NCBI RefSeq assembly: GCF_011764565.1
Contig: NZ_AP022871.1
Location: 8,122,320 to 8,186,319 of the forward strand
Reading direction: 5' to 3'
Origin: Phytohabitans suffuscus
GTDB taxonomy: Bacteria > Actinomycetota > Actinomycetes > Mycobacteriales > Micromonosporaceae
DNA: 64,000 nucleotides
This document shows positions 18,477 to 27,167 of the stretch, piece after piece. The notes below the pieces were generated by a model, which saw nothing but the letters and a program-made list of their open reading frames with translations, was not told where the DNA came from and did no database searches. How positions within the stretch are numbered: position 1 is the first letter of the stretch; each line of letters opens with the position of its first letter. The position numbers were made by a program, and so were the translations under genes.

Positions 18477-19916
18477 TCACAGTGTCACCGTCACCGTCTT
18501 CTCGCGGGTGTACGACACCAGCTCCTCCACCGAGTTCTCCTTGCCCAGGCCGCTGCTCTTCCAGCCGCCGAACGGCATGCCGGTCGGGCGCCGGCCGGTC
18601 CCGTTGACGTAGACGTAGCCGGCCTCGATGGCGGCGGCGGTGCGGTGCGCGGCGGTGACGTCGCGGGTCCACACGTTCGCGGTGAGCCCGAACGGGGTGT
18701 CGTTGGCCCGCCGGACCACCTCGTCCACATCGGACCAGGTGAGCACCGACAGCACCGGCCCGAAGACCTCCTCCCGCACCACGGTCATCGCGTCGTCCAG
18801 TCCGGTGAGGACGGCCGGCGTGACGAAGAACCCGCGCGGGAGGCCGGCCGGGCGCTCCCCGCCGTACGCGACCGTCGCACCCTCCCGCCGCGCGGTCCGC
18901 ACATAGGACATGACCCGCTCGTGGTGCGCGCGGAACGCGAGCGGGCCCACCTGCGTGCGTTCGCCCATCGGGTCGCCGACGCGCAGCTCGGCGACGCGGG
19001 CGACGAGCGCGTCGGTGAACGCGCCGGCGATGTCCCGGTGCACGAACAGCCGCGACGTGGAGCCGCACGACTGGCCGGTGCAGCGGGCGATGTTCATGCC
19101 GGCGACCGCGGCGTGCGCGGCCTTCACCACGTCGACGTCGGGGAAGACGACGATCGGGTTCTTGCCGCCCAGCTCCAGCGTCGCGTGGGTGATGCCGTCC
19201 GCGGCCGCGCGCAGCACCGCCCGCCCGGCCGGCACCGAGCCGGTGAACGCGACCCGGTGCACGTCGGGGTGGGCGACCAGCGCGGCGCCGGCGGTGGGGC
19301 CGCGGCCGGTGACCACGTTGAGCACGCCGGGCGGGAGCACCCCGGCGGCGATGCGGGCCAGCTCCAGCGCCGACAGCGAGGTCTGCTCGCCGGGCTTGAG
19401 CACGACCGCGTTGCCGGCGGCGAGGGGAGCGGCCACCTTGCCGGCGGCGAACTTGAACGGGTGGTTGAACGGGACGATCCGGCCGACCACCCCGTACGGC
19501 TCGCGGACCGTGTACGACAGCGTGTCCGGGCTCGGCGGCGCGGTGCTGCCCTGGGTCTGCGGCGCGATGCCGGCGTAGTACAGGATCTCGGCGACCGCGC
19601 CGGTCACGTCGGCGCGCATCCCGGTCAGCGGGAGCCCGGCGTCGCGCACGTCGAGGCGGGCCAGCTCCTCCGCCTCGGCCCCGATCCGGGCGGCCAGCTC
19701 GCGCAGCAGCCCGGCCCGCCTCGCCCAGCCGAGGTCCCGCCACCCCGGCGCCGCCGCGCGGGCCGCGGCCACGGCCGCCTCGACGTCCGCGCCGTCCCCG
19801 TCCGGGAAGGTGGCGACGACCTCCTCGCTGGTCGGGTCGACCGACTCGATCCGCCCGCCGCCGGCCGCGTCCACCCACTCGCCGCCGATGTGCATGAGCT
19901 TGTGCGCGGCGCTCAT
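18477..19916 (-). CDS. NAD(P)-dependent aldehyde dehydrogenase
   Basis: 479 residues from ATG 19916, which overlaps the stop of the upstream ThDP gene (ATGA). Motifs: VPFNHPFKFAAGKVAAPLAAG with the conserved Asn, VVLKPGEQTS for cofactor binding, FTGSVPAGRAVLRAA, the catalytic base in TLELGGKNPIVVFP, the nucleophile in CTGQSCGSTSR, and EEVFGPVLSVL. Full-length family member with no defects. It lies between two ThDP enzymes, so it very likely oxidises the aldehyde made by one or both. Confidence 0.92.
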   Translation of the reverse strand: MSAAHKLMHIGGEWVDAAGGGRIESVDPTSEEVVATFPDGDGADVEAAVAAARAAAPGWRDLGWARRAGLLRELAARIGAEAEELARLDVRDAGLPLTGMRADVTGAVAEILYYAGIAPQTQGSTAPPSPDTLSYTVREPYGVVGRIVPFNHPFKFAAGKVAAPLAAGNAVVLKPGEQTSLSALELARIAAGVLPPGVLNVVTGRGPTAGAALVAHPDVHRVAFTGSVPAGRAVLRAAADGITHATLELGGKNPIVVFPDVDVVKAAHAAVAGMNIARCTGQSCGSTSRLFVHRDIAGAFTDALVARVAELRVGDPMGERTQVGPLAFRAHHERVMSYVRTARREGATVAYGGERPAGLPRGFFVTPAVLTGLDDAMTVVREEVFGPVLSVLTWSDVDEVVRRANDTPFGLTANVWTRDVTAAHRTAAAIEAGYVYVNGTGRRPTGMPFGGWKSSGLGKENSVEELVSYTREKTVTVTL

Positions 19917-21667
19917 CGCGGGGCCACCTTCGCGTGCACGACGGCGACCGCGCCCTCGCCCGCGGCCCGCACCCCGTCCCGCAAAGCCGGACCCAGCTCG
20001 TCCGGATGCTCGACCGGGCCGGCCGCCCAGCAGCCGTACGACCGGGCGAGAGCGGCGATGTCGACCGCCGGGTCGGCGATCCGCATGCCGATCCAGCTGT
20101 TCGCCTCCGGCCGGCCGCGCTCGCGGGCCACCCGCGCCTGGTGCGGCTCGTCGTTGTAGAAGGAGCTGTTGTCGTTGACCACGACGAGGGCGGGCACGCG
20201 GTAGTGCGCGGCCGTCCACAGTGCACCGGACGCCATGAGCAGGTCTCCGTCTCCGATGATGCCGACGCCCAGCTGCCCGCGGTCGCGGGCCGCGAGGGCG
20301 CCGCCGACGAGTGCGCCGGGGCCGTAGCCGACCCCGCCGCCGCCCGAGTGGCCGAGGTACGCGCCCGCGCCGGGCAGCTGCCACAGCCCTTCCGGCCAGG
20401 TGCGGGTGTTGCGCAGGCAGAGCAGCGGGTCGAGGTCGCGCACCGCGGCCCAGGTCTCGCCGACCAGGCGGGCGGGGGAGATGGGCTTGTCCGACCAGCG
20501 CGCCGCCACGGCCTCCCGCTGCCCGCGCCGCACCGCCGCCGCGTGCGCGACGACGCCGCGCCGCCGCCGCGCCGTGCCCGGCATCGCGCGGTCGGCGAGG
20601 GCGTCACGCAGCAGCCGCAGCCCGAGCAGCGGGTCGCCGAGCAGCTGCACGTCCCGCCCGAGCGGGGTGCCGGACGCGTTGCTCCACGACCGCAGCCCCA
20701 GGTCGCCGTGGGAGAGGTCGACGACGAACGGCGCCGGCCGCTCCGAAGGCGAGGACCGGCCGTGCCCGCGCGGGCGCAGCAGGGCCGCCAGGTCCACCAC
20801 GTCGACGGCCAGCACCACGTCGGCCTCCTCGACCACCGTGCGGTCGCCGGTGCAGTTCTGCGGGTGGGCGGTGGGCAGCGCGGACCAGTTGCGGTCGTCG
20901 TGGTACGCCGCGCCGAGCAGCTCGACGAGCGCGGCGAGCGGCGCGGTCGCGGCCGGGTCGAGCGCGATCCGGCCGGCGACCACCACCGGGCGGCGGGCGG
21001 CGGCGAGCGCGGCGGCGGCCCGTTCGAGCGACTCCGGGTCCGGGGCGAACGGCGGTGCCGGCGCGTGCCGGTCCAGGTCCGGCAGGGGTACCGGCGCGTC
21101 GAGCCGCCGCTCCTGCGCGCCGGCGTCGAGCGAGACGTACGCCGGGCCGCGCGGTGCGGACAGGGCCCGCTGGCGGGCGCGGACCACGTCGGCGGCGAAC
21201 GCGGCCGGGGTGGCGGGCTCGGCGTCCCACACCACGTAGTCGCGCACGAGCTGGGCCTGGGTCGTGGCGGAGTGGATCCAGTCGACCGGGCGGCGCTGGG
21301 CGGGGTCGGCCGGTCCGCTTCCGCCCAGCAGCAGCAGGGGAGTGCGGTCGCACCAGGCGTCGTACACGGCCATCGAGGCGTGCATCAGCCCGACCAGGTC
21401 GTGCACGGCGGCCACCCCGAGCCGCCCGGTCGCCTTGGCCCAGCCGTGGGCGAGCGCGACGGCGATCTCCTCGTGCAGGCACAGCAGCAGCTGGGGTGCG
21501 GTGTTGCCGCCGTGGTTGACGACCGAGTCGTGCAGGCCGCGGAAGGAGGAGCCGGGGTTCATCGGCAGGTACGGCACGTCGAGCGCGTGCAGCAGGTCGG
21601 CCACGACGTCACTGCCGTACGCCGCCGGCTGGCGGGTCCCGGGGAGGCCGGCGGGACGCTCGTTCAT
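19913..21667 (-). CDS. Thiamine-diphosphate enzyme 2, paralog of the one at 16652
   Basis: 584 residues from ATG 21667, overlapping the AAA+ gene by four bases. The PYR domain has MNPGSSFRGLHDSVVNHGGN and LHEEIAVALAHGWAKATG (catalytic Glu); the PP domain has IIGDGDLLMASGALWTAAHY...VVVNDNSSFYND. Similarity to the other ThDP enzyme runs end to end, so the two arose by duplication. They may be two isoenzymes or two subunits of one heteromer; sequence cannot decide. ATGA coupling to the aldehyde dehydrogenase supports a common metabolic step. Confidence 0.85.
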   Translation of the reverse strand: MNERPAGLPGTRQPAAYGSDVVADLLHALDVPYLPMNPGSSFRGLHDSVVNHGGNTAPQLLLCLHEEIAVALAHGWAKATGRLGVAAVHDLVGLMHASMAVYDAWCDRTPLLLLGGSGPADPAQRRPVDWIHSATTQAQLVRDYVVWDAEPATPAAFAADVVRARQRALSAPRGPAYVSLDAGAQERRLDAPVPLPDLDRHAPAPPFAPDPESLERAAAALAAARRPVVVAGRIALDPAATAPLAALVELLGAAYHDDRNWSALPTAHPQNCTGDRTVVEEADVVLAVDVVDLAALLRPRGHGRSSPSERPAPFVVDLSHGDLGLRSWSNASGTPLGRDVQLLGDPLLGLRLLRDALADRAMPGTARRRRGVVAHAAAVRRGQREAVAARWSDKPISPARLVGETWAAVRDLDPLLCLRNTRTWPEGLWQLPGAGAYLGHSGGGGVGYGPGALVGGALAARDRGQLGVGIIGDGDLLMASGALWTAAHYRVPALVVVNDNSSFYNDEPHQARVARERGRPEANSWIGMRIADPAVDIAALARSYGCWAAGPVEHPDELGPALRDGVRAAGEGAVAVVHAKVAPR

Positions 21668-22494
21668 GCGGAGACCGCCGCGTACAGGTCCACATCGGAG
21701 AGCCGGGACGGGTCCTCGGCGAGGTCGGGGCGCTGGGCGACCGCCGCGAGGATCGCCTTGCGGGCGCGGCGGCCGTCGAAGCCGGCGCACCGGGCGGCGA
21801 GCTTGCCGTGCAGGGCGGTGTCGGCGGCGAGCGGCCGCAGCGCGGGCCAGAGCGTGGCGAGCTCGGCCAGCGACGAGCGGACGATCCGGGCCAGCACGTC
21901 CGGGCCGGGCAGCTCCAGCGCCAGCACGAGGTCGGCCCGGGACAGCACCGCCTCGTCGACGGCGGCCGGGAAGTTGGTGGTGGCGAGCAGCACGAGGTGG
22001 GGGCACTCGGCGCGGAGCGTGTCGAGGCCGGCGAGCACGGCGTCGGTGGCCCGGTGCACGTCCACCGGGTTGGTCTGGAACGACGCGGTGCTGCGGCGTA
22101 CCGCCAGCGCCTCCACCTCGTCGACGAGCACGACCGTGTGCGGCCGGCGGGCGGCCAGCTCGGGCAGTGTCTCGGCGAAGAGCCGGCGCACCGCCCGCTG
22201 GCTCTCGCCGAGCATCTCGCTGGGGAACGCGTGCGGGTCGATCTCGACGAACGTGGTCGCGCCCCGCCTGGCGACCGCCGTCGCGGCGGCCTGCGCCAGC
22301 CCCTGGCAGAGGGTGGTCTTGCCGGTGCCGGGAGGTCCACTCAGGACGATGAGCCCGTGCGGCGGCCCGGAGAGCGTGCCCAGCGCCCGCCCGTGCCGCA
22401 GCACCAGCAGGGCGGTGCCGAGCAGCCGCTCCTTGGTGCCCGGCGGCACGAAGACGGCGTCCCACGGCCCGTCGTGGTGGTCGGCCGGGAGCAC
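21664..22494 (-). CDS. AAA+ ATPase (Pch2/TRIP13-like) inside the ThDP operon
   Basis: 276 residues from GTG 22494. An N-terminal segment of about 50 residues is followed by Walker A GPPGTGKTTLCQGL, Walker B VVLVDEVEALA, sensor-1 LLATTNFPAAV and a C-terminal helical lid (CAGFDGRRARKAIL). The AAA core resembles TRIP13/Pch2 and proteasomal AAA proteins. It is ATGA-coupled to the ThDP enzyme and lies 34 bases after the cupin gene, so it belongs to the catabolic operon. No HORMA or nucleotidyltransferase partner is present. A role as assembly or reactivation factor for one of the operon's enzymes is an inference. The exact start is uncertain, as no clear RBS is seen. Confidence 0.75.
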   Translation of the reverse strand: MLPADHHDGPWDAVFVPPGTKERLLGTALLVLRHGRALGTLSGPPHGLIVLSGPPGTGKTTLCQGLAQAAATAVARRGATTFVEIDPHAFPSEMLGESQRAVRRLFAETLPELAARRPHTVVLVDEVEALAVRRSTASFQTNPVDVHRATDAVLAGLDTLRAECPHLVLLATTNFPAAVDEAVLSRADLVLALELPGPDVLARIVRSSLAELATLWPALRPLAADTALHGKLAARCAGFDGRRARKAILAAVAQRPDLAEDPSRLSDVDLYAAVSA

Positions 22495-22528
22495 GTGGAC
22501 CCCGGCTATCCCGGCGGCAGGCGCCCGT

Positions 22529-23595
22529 CTACGGCCATGTCGGGCGTTCCAGGGCGGGCCAGTCCACCGTGGTGGGATCGCCGGCCTGGCTGTCGCGGAC
22601 CGCGGTGGGCGGCTCCTCGAAGAGGACCAGCGGGTCGCAGAGCGCGCGCATGGTCTCCAGCAGGCTGTCGAACATGTGGATCCGGACCACTTTCGCCGTG
22701 TGCTCGGCGCTGTCGTTGAAGTGCTGGTGCCACAGGAAGTGGTCGACGACGATCAGGTCGCCCTTGCGCCAGCGGTGGTCGGTGCCGCCCTCCGGCTCGG
22801 TGCCCAGGTACGAGTGGCCCTCGCCCTCGACCACGTAGAGCCATGCCTCGCCGGGGTGGCGGTGCATCGACTGGGCGCGGCCCGGCGCGATCTCGAACAT
22901 CGCCATCGTGATGCCGGACGCCTGGTAGCCGATCGCCCGGTCGAGCAGGAACGTCGTGCGCGTGCCCCGCGGGGTGTTGACCAGCTCCAGGTCGTCCCAG
23001 CTGGTGTGCAGCCGGCCGGCGCGGCGGGCGGCCTGCTCGCGGCCGAGGCGGCGCACGCGCCTGGCGTACGGGTCGTCGCCGTCGCGGTGCGCGGTGTACG
23101 CGGGGCGGCCGGGCAGCTCGGCGGGGGCGTGTGGCCGGCGTCCTCCAGCACCGCCATGCCCATCGTGTCGAGCATCGGCTCGCTGGAGAACGTCAGGTAG
23201 CGGGCGGTGGTGGCGCCGTCGTTGCCGGAGCGGTGCCAGGCCCAGGCGGGGATGTGCAGCGAGTCGCCCGGCCCCCAGCCGATCCGCTCGCCGTCGATCT
23301 CGGTCCAGCCCCAGCCGGCGACCACGAACACCATCGCGTCCCACGAGTGCCGGTGGACCGTCGTGGCGACGCCCGGGTCGAACTCGTGCGCGAGCGCGTC
23401 CATGGTGCGGGTGGGGCGGTCGCCGTCGGTGCCGACGTACACCCCGACGCGGTGCCCCCGCTCGCTCGGACCCATCGCGACCTGGCCGGCGGAGACCACG
23501 TCACGGTGGTTGAGCCGCCAGTCCTCGATGAACCTGGCCCGCCGGCTCTTCTGCACGTGGTAGTGGCTGACACCCGTCGTGGTCCGCGTCGACAC
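22529..23595 (-). CDS. Double-cupin protein, one apparent frameshift
   Basis: GTG 23595 with GGAGGT upstream. Frame one runs from MSTRTTTGVSHYHVQKSRRA through the first cupin (TTVHRHSWDAMVFVVAGWGW) to EDAGHTPP; the next frame continues AELPGRPAYTAHRDGDDP and the second cupin (QSMHRHPGEAWLYVVEGEGH, FLWHQHFND). Adding one base to the run of five at 23123-23127 joins them into about 355 residues. Both cupins keep HxH...E...H metal ligands, as in bicupin dioxygenases of the gentisate type. Its own operator lies directly upstream. It could be the missing ring-cleavage enzyme or a metal-dependent isomerase; not decidable here. Confidence 0.75.
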
Positions 23596-23606
23596 GTCGC
23601 ACCTCC

Positions 23607-23625
23607 AATGGTTTGACCATTAGAC
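23607..23625. promoter_or_regulatory. Island operator before the double-cupin gene
   Basis: AATGGTTTGACCATTAGAC contains a perfect-arm inverted repeat (AATGGT, ACCATT). It ends the 38-bp gap between the MFS stop and GTG 23595, right next to the RBS. On the minus strand TCTAAT adjoins it as a possible -10, giving this operon its own entry point. Confidence 0.65.
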
Positions 23626-23633
23626 GTACTCTG

Positions 23634-24782
23634 TCAGGGTCGATCGCCGTGCGCAAGAGCCGGCGCCGGGGCGCGGTGCCGGCGCGCGACGGCGGCCCCG
23701 CCCGCGATGAGCACCCCCGCGACGGCCATCGCCGCGCTGAGCGGGACGACCGCGACGGCGGCCGCGACCGCCATCGGCGCGGCGAAGAGCGCGGCGGCGC
23801 GCCACGTGCCCGCGCTGGCGATCGCCTCGCCCCGCTCCTCGGGGTGCACCGAGTCGGCGGCGATCGCCGGCCCCACCGTCTGCAGGACGCCCGCGCCGAG
23901 CCCGGAGACCGCGAGCAGCGCCGCGGCCGCCCACCACACGCCCGCGACGAGCGCCACGAGGCCGACCGCCACGCCGGACGCGAGCGCGCCGAGCACGAAC
24001 GCGCGCCGCACCCACCGCCCGTGCAGCCGCCCCACCACCGCCGAGCCGACGACGGAGGCGCCGTTCGCGACCGCGACCAGAGCGCCCACGGTGGACGCCG
24101 GCTGCCTGGCCAGGTCCAGCGCCACCGGCACGTAGCTGGACAGCAGGCCGCGCCAGGCGCCCGCGCTGACGCCCGCCCACCGTCCTATGTCGACACCCGG
24201 GCGGCGCCAGACCTGGCCGGCGGAGCGGTCCGCCGGCGGGCTGAAGGCGGGGAGGCGGTCCAGCAGCAGCGCGAACGGTACGCCGGCGGCCGCCACGCCC
24301 GCGCCGACGAGCATGGCCAGCCGGGGCGAACGCTCGATGAGCACGCCGGCCAGCACCGGGCCGCCGAGCAGCCCGAGGCTGGAGACGAGGTTGATGGTGG
24401 CGAGCGCGCCGATCGCCCGGGTCGCGCCGCGCACCACGTGCGTCTGGCTGCCGGTCCAGAAGCAGGCGCGGGCGACCCCCTGCAGGAGCTCGGCCGCCAC
24501 GAACGGCACGACCGCGGCGGAGAAGCCGACGAGGCCGTTCGAGAGGGCGAGCGCGGCGCCCGCGCCGGCGACCAGGATCCAGTCGCCGAACAGCCGCATC
24601 GCCGCGCCCAGCACGAGCCGGGTGGCCATCTGCGAGATCGCGGAGACCGCCGTGAGCACGCCGACCTCGGCCGGCGAGTACCCGCTGCGCAGCGCCAGCA
24701 GGGGCAGTGCGACGGTGGCGATGCCGAGCGAGCAGGAGAAGACGGCCGCGCCCGCGGCGGACGCGACCCGGTCCCGGCTCAG
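23634..24782 (-). CDS. MFS transporter, start codon unclear
   Basis: About 382 residues with some 12 membrane helices, for example AAVFSCSLGIATVALPLLAL at the N-terminus and AGVWWAAAALLAVSGLGAGV near the C-terminus. The segment VHPEERGEAIASAGTW before the last helices is typical of the superfamily. The frame opens over the stop of the upstream cupin gene, but there is no ATG, GTG or TTG before the first helix; CTG 24782 is the first codon overlapping the cupin TGA. Either a rare CTG start is used or a base is missing, as in neighbouring genes. Probably carries a pathway substrate. Confidence 0.7.
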   Translation of the reverse strand: MSRDRVASAAGAAVFSCSLGIATVALPLLALRSGYSPAEVGVLTAVSAISQMATRLVLGAAMRLFGDWILVAGAGAALALSNGLVGFSAAVVPFVAAELLQGVARACFWTGSQTHVVRGATRAIGALATINLVSSLGLLGGPVLAGVLIERSPRLAMLVGAGVAAAGVPFALLLDRLPAFSPPADRSAGQVWRRPGVDIGRWAGVSAGAWRGLLSSYVPVALDLARQPASTVGALVAVANGASVVGSAVVGRLHGRWVRRAFVLGALASGVAVGLVALVAGVWWAAAALLAVSGLGAGVLQTVGPAIAADSVHPEERGEAIASAGTWRAAALFAAPMAVAAAVAVVPLSAAMAVAGVLIAGGAAVARRHRAPAPALAHGDRP

Positions 24783-25801
24783 CCGACCGCCACCCCGGCG
24801 CCGGTCCGCACCGCGTCCGAGGCGGGCTCGAAGTAGTGGACCGCGTCGTACCCGAGGTGCTTGAAGACCCTGTTCTGCGCGTTGAACAGCCGCAGCGGCG
24901 CGCCGCCGGCGGCGAAGACCTGGCAGACGTGGTTCTGCGGCACGTACAGGGTGTCGCCGCGCTTGACGTCGTACCGCCTGGGCTCCAGGGCCACGCGCGC
25001 GTGGTACTTCTCGGCGATCTCCGCCTCGACCTCCCACTGCAGGGCGTAGCCGTCGCCGTCGAGCACGTAGTACACCTCGTCGGCCATCTTCCAGTACTTC
25101 GCGCTGTGCCCGCCGGCCGGGATGTCCAGCTCGAACGCGTCGATGCTGAAGATGCGCGCGTCGGTGCGGTCCGGCGCGGACATGACCCGCACCCGGCCGA
25201 GCGGCGTGTCCCGCCACACCGTGTCCGCCGGCGAGATCACCTTCTTGCGGTCGAGCACGCCCGGCGTCCAGATCCGGGACCAGTCCTCGCGCGGCCCGAA
25301 GCGCTCCTCGTCCCGCACCGGGCCGGAGCGGCCCTGCTGGATCAGGCCCATGAACATCCACGTGCACTTGGCCTTCACGACCAGGGCGAGGGCCTTCTCC
25401 GGGTACGGGTTGAAGTGGCGGTGCACGGAGTCGGTGTGCACGAAGACGAGGTCGTCCTTGGCCCAGTCGTAGCGCCGGTCGTCGTGGATCTCGTAGCCGC
25501 GCCCCTCGAGGATGTAGAAGGCGGCCTCGTTCTGGTGGCCGTGGCCGTGGTTGGACGACTCCGCGGGCAGCTCGACGAAGTGCACCTGGATCGTCTGGGT
25601 GAGGAAGTCCTCGTCGCCGGGGCCGATGCGCCACCAGGTGCGGCTCTTCTCGCTGTCGCCGGAGTGCGCCACCTTGGCGTCGTCGACCACCACGCTGTCG
25701 TCCCGTACGCGCTCGACAGCGAGCTGGCGCTGCCGGAACTCGCCGAGCCCGTACGACTGTGAGGTGAGTCCGCGCACGAACACGCGTCCGTCCTTGCCCA
25801 T
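24779..25801 (-). CDS. Double-cupin protein, gentisate-dioxygenase-like
   Basis: 340 residues, ATG 25801 with GGAGG upstream; an earlier in-frame start near 25879 would run through the operator and is rejected. First cupin: SSNHGHGHQNEAAFYILEGR with HxH...E, then DSVHRHFNPYPEKAL with the last His. Second cupin: IPAGGHSAKYWKMADEVYYV and VPQNHVCQVFAAGG; this one lacks a clear HxH pair, so only the first site may bind metal. Bicupins with one active half are typical of gentisate-type ring-cleaving dioxygenases. Together with the gene at 22529 it is a candidate for the ring-opening step not otherwise accounted for. Confidence 0.72.
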   Translation of the reverse strand: MGKDGRVFVRGLTSQSYGLGEFRQRQLAVERVRDDSVVVDDAKVAHSGDSEKSRTWWRIGPGDEDFLTQTIQVHFVELPAESSNHGHGHQNEAAFYILEGRGYEIHDDRRYDWAKDDLVFVHTDSVHRHFNPYPEKALALVVKAKCTWMFMGLIQQGRSGPVRDEERFGPREDWSRIWTPGVLDRKKVISPADTVWRDTPLGRVRVMSAPDRTDARIFSIDAFELDIPAGGHSAKYWKMADEVYYVLDGDGYALQWEVEAEIAEKYHARVALEPRRYDVKRGDTLYVPQNHVCQVFAAGGAPLRLFNAQNRVFKHLGYDAVHYFEPASDAVRTGAGVAVG

Positions 25802-25848
25802 GGGTCCTCCGGTTCTCGGTACGCGGCGCTGGGTCGCCTTGGCCCGAG

Positions 25849-25867
25849 AATGGTATAACCGTTGGAC
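25849..25867. promoter_or_regulatory. Island operator before the cupin/MFS operon
   Basis: AATGGTATAACCGTTGGAC, an inverted repeat with arms AATGGT and ACCGTT, 48 bases before ATG 25801. It is the rightmost site of the family and marks the likely right border of the catabolic island. Confidence 0.6.
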
Positions 25868-25958
25868 CGAGTTGGGCAATGCCCTGTGTTCTCACGCGGC
25901 GGAGGCTCTCGCGCGCCGGGGGTGTTTGCGCGCCGGAGGGCCGGAATCCGCCTGACCG

Positions 25959-26369
25959 CTACCCGAGCGAAGAGGTCGCGGCCGTGAGCGTCGGGTACAC
26001 GTGGAAGCGGCGTTCCAGCTCGGTCGTCTGCAGGAGCCGCCTCACGAGCGGGTTGAGGGCGGCGAGGCGCAGCCAACCGCCCTCGGCCTCGGCCCGGTCG
26101 TGCACGGACAGCAGCAGCCCCAGCCCGGTGGAGTCCACAAAGGACACGTCCCGCAGCACGAGCACGACGTGCGGGCTGGCCAGGAACGCGTCGTTCAGGC
26201 GCTCCTGCATCGGCCCGACGCTCCAGAAGTCGATGACGCCGCGCGCGATCGCGACGCTGACGTCGTGGTGCTCCTCCAGGTCGACGCGGAGCCCGAGCTC
26301 ACCGTAGGCGTCGCCGCCCGGGTCCCGGCGCCGGTCCGCGTGCAGGCTGTCGTTCATCACCCATCCCAT
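25959..26369 (-). CDS. STAS-domain anti-sigma factor antagonist
   Basis: About 136 residues from ATG 26369 (GGGGG six bases upstream). The STAS core is visible: LEEHHDVSVAIARGVIDFWS, VVLVLRDVSFVDSTGLGLLL, with the phosphorylatable Ser in DSTGLG, and a basic tail (VRRLLQTTELERRF). Such proteins release a sigma factor by binding its anti-sigma partner when unphosphorylated. No anti-sigma kinase or sigma gene is adjacent, so it is an orphan in this window. It follows DUF5709 on the same strand with an 92-bp gap. Confidence 0.85.
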   Translation of the reverse strand: MGWVMNDSLHADRRRDPGGDAYGELGLRVDLEEHHDVSVAIARGVIDFWSVGPMQERLNDAFLASPHVVLVLRDVSFVDSTGLGLLLSVHDRAEAEGGWLRLAALNPLVRRLLQTTELERRFHVYPTLTAATSSLG

Positions 26370-26461
26370 GGTCAACCCCCGAATTGTGCCGGCGTGGTTG
26401 CCCGTGAACGGGTGTGGTCAAACGAGATCGCGGGACGGAACCTGCGACGGGACGCGGCGGG

Positions 26462-27037
26462 TCAGGGCTCCTCGACCTCGTGGACGGCGGCCTCCTCGGC
26501 GGTCGGCGCGCCGCCCGCCGCGCCCGCGTCCCGGGCGATCGACGTCGCCTCCGTGTCCCCGCGTACGCCCTCGTCCGGCTCGACGAGCCGGCCCACCTCA
26601 CCCTCGAAGGGCTCGGTGTCGTACATCGAGACGGGCGAGTCGGCGCGCGGGTCCACCGGGTCGGCGGCGTCCAGCGGGGTGTCGCCGTCCACCCGGTCGA
26701 CGTCCTCGGTGAGCGGCTCCGGGTCGAAGGACTCGACGGTGATGGGCGAGCGGGCCACGTCGCGGCGGTCGCCGGGGTCGCGCATGGCCAGGTCGGGCGC
26801 CTCGCGGGTGAGCTTGTCCTCCAGCGACTCGCCGTCCCGCTGCTCGTCGGGCGTGTTGCCGAACTGGTCGATCGCCTCGGGGTGGTCGTCCCGGTCCAGG
26901 GGGATCGCGGCCGGGTCCGGCCCGTCCGCCTCGCGGCCGGTCTCGATCTCGTCGCCGGCGGTCGAGTCGTGGTCGGCGACGGCGGGGATGCCGAGCGCCT
27001 CGGGGTCGGAGAGCAGGTGCGGGTAGTGGTCGCTCAT
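26462..27037 (-). CDS. DUF5709 acidic protein
   Basis: 191 residues, very rich in Asp, Glu and Pro, without membrane segments. Recognisable DUF5709 blocks: LSDPEALGIPAVADHDSTAG, LDRDDHPEAIDQFG and ESLEDKLTREAPD. The family is actinobacterial, probably disordered, and of unknown function; it is often found near stress-response genes, which fits the neighbouring STAS protein. No RBS stronger than GGTAGGAAA precedes the ATG. Confidence 0.8.
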   Translation of the reverse strand: MSDHYPHLLSDPEALGIPAVADHDSTAGDEIETGREADGPDPAAIPLDRDDHPEAIDQFGNTPDEQRDGESLEDKLTREAPDLAMRDPGDRRDVARSPITVESFDPEPLTEDVDRVDGDTPLDAADPVDPRADSPVSMYDTEPFEGEVGRLVEPDEGVRGDTEATSIARDAGAAGGAPTAEEAAVHEVEEP

Positions 27038-27167
27038 GCCGGTTTCCTACCCAGGCCGGGTCCCTTTATCCGGCCGTCTTCTGTCCGGCTGCCCTGTTCC
27101 AGCCGTGGCGTTGCCGACGAACGTCACGCTGGCCGGCGGTCGCTCGCTGGCGGTCATCGGCGCCCTC

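Noticed and set aside
21664..22494. AAA+ gene as part of an anti-phage CBASS/HORMA-TRIP13 system
   Set aside because: No HORMA protein, CD-NTase or effector nearby; all neighbours are metabolic and overlap it translationally.
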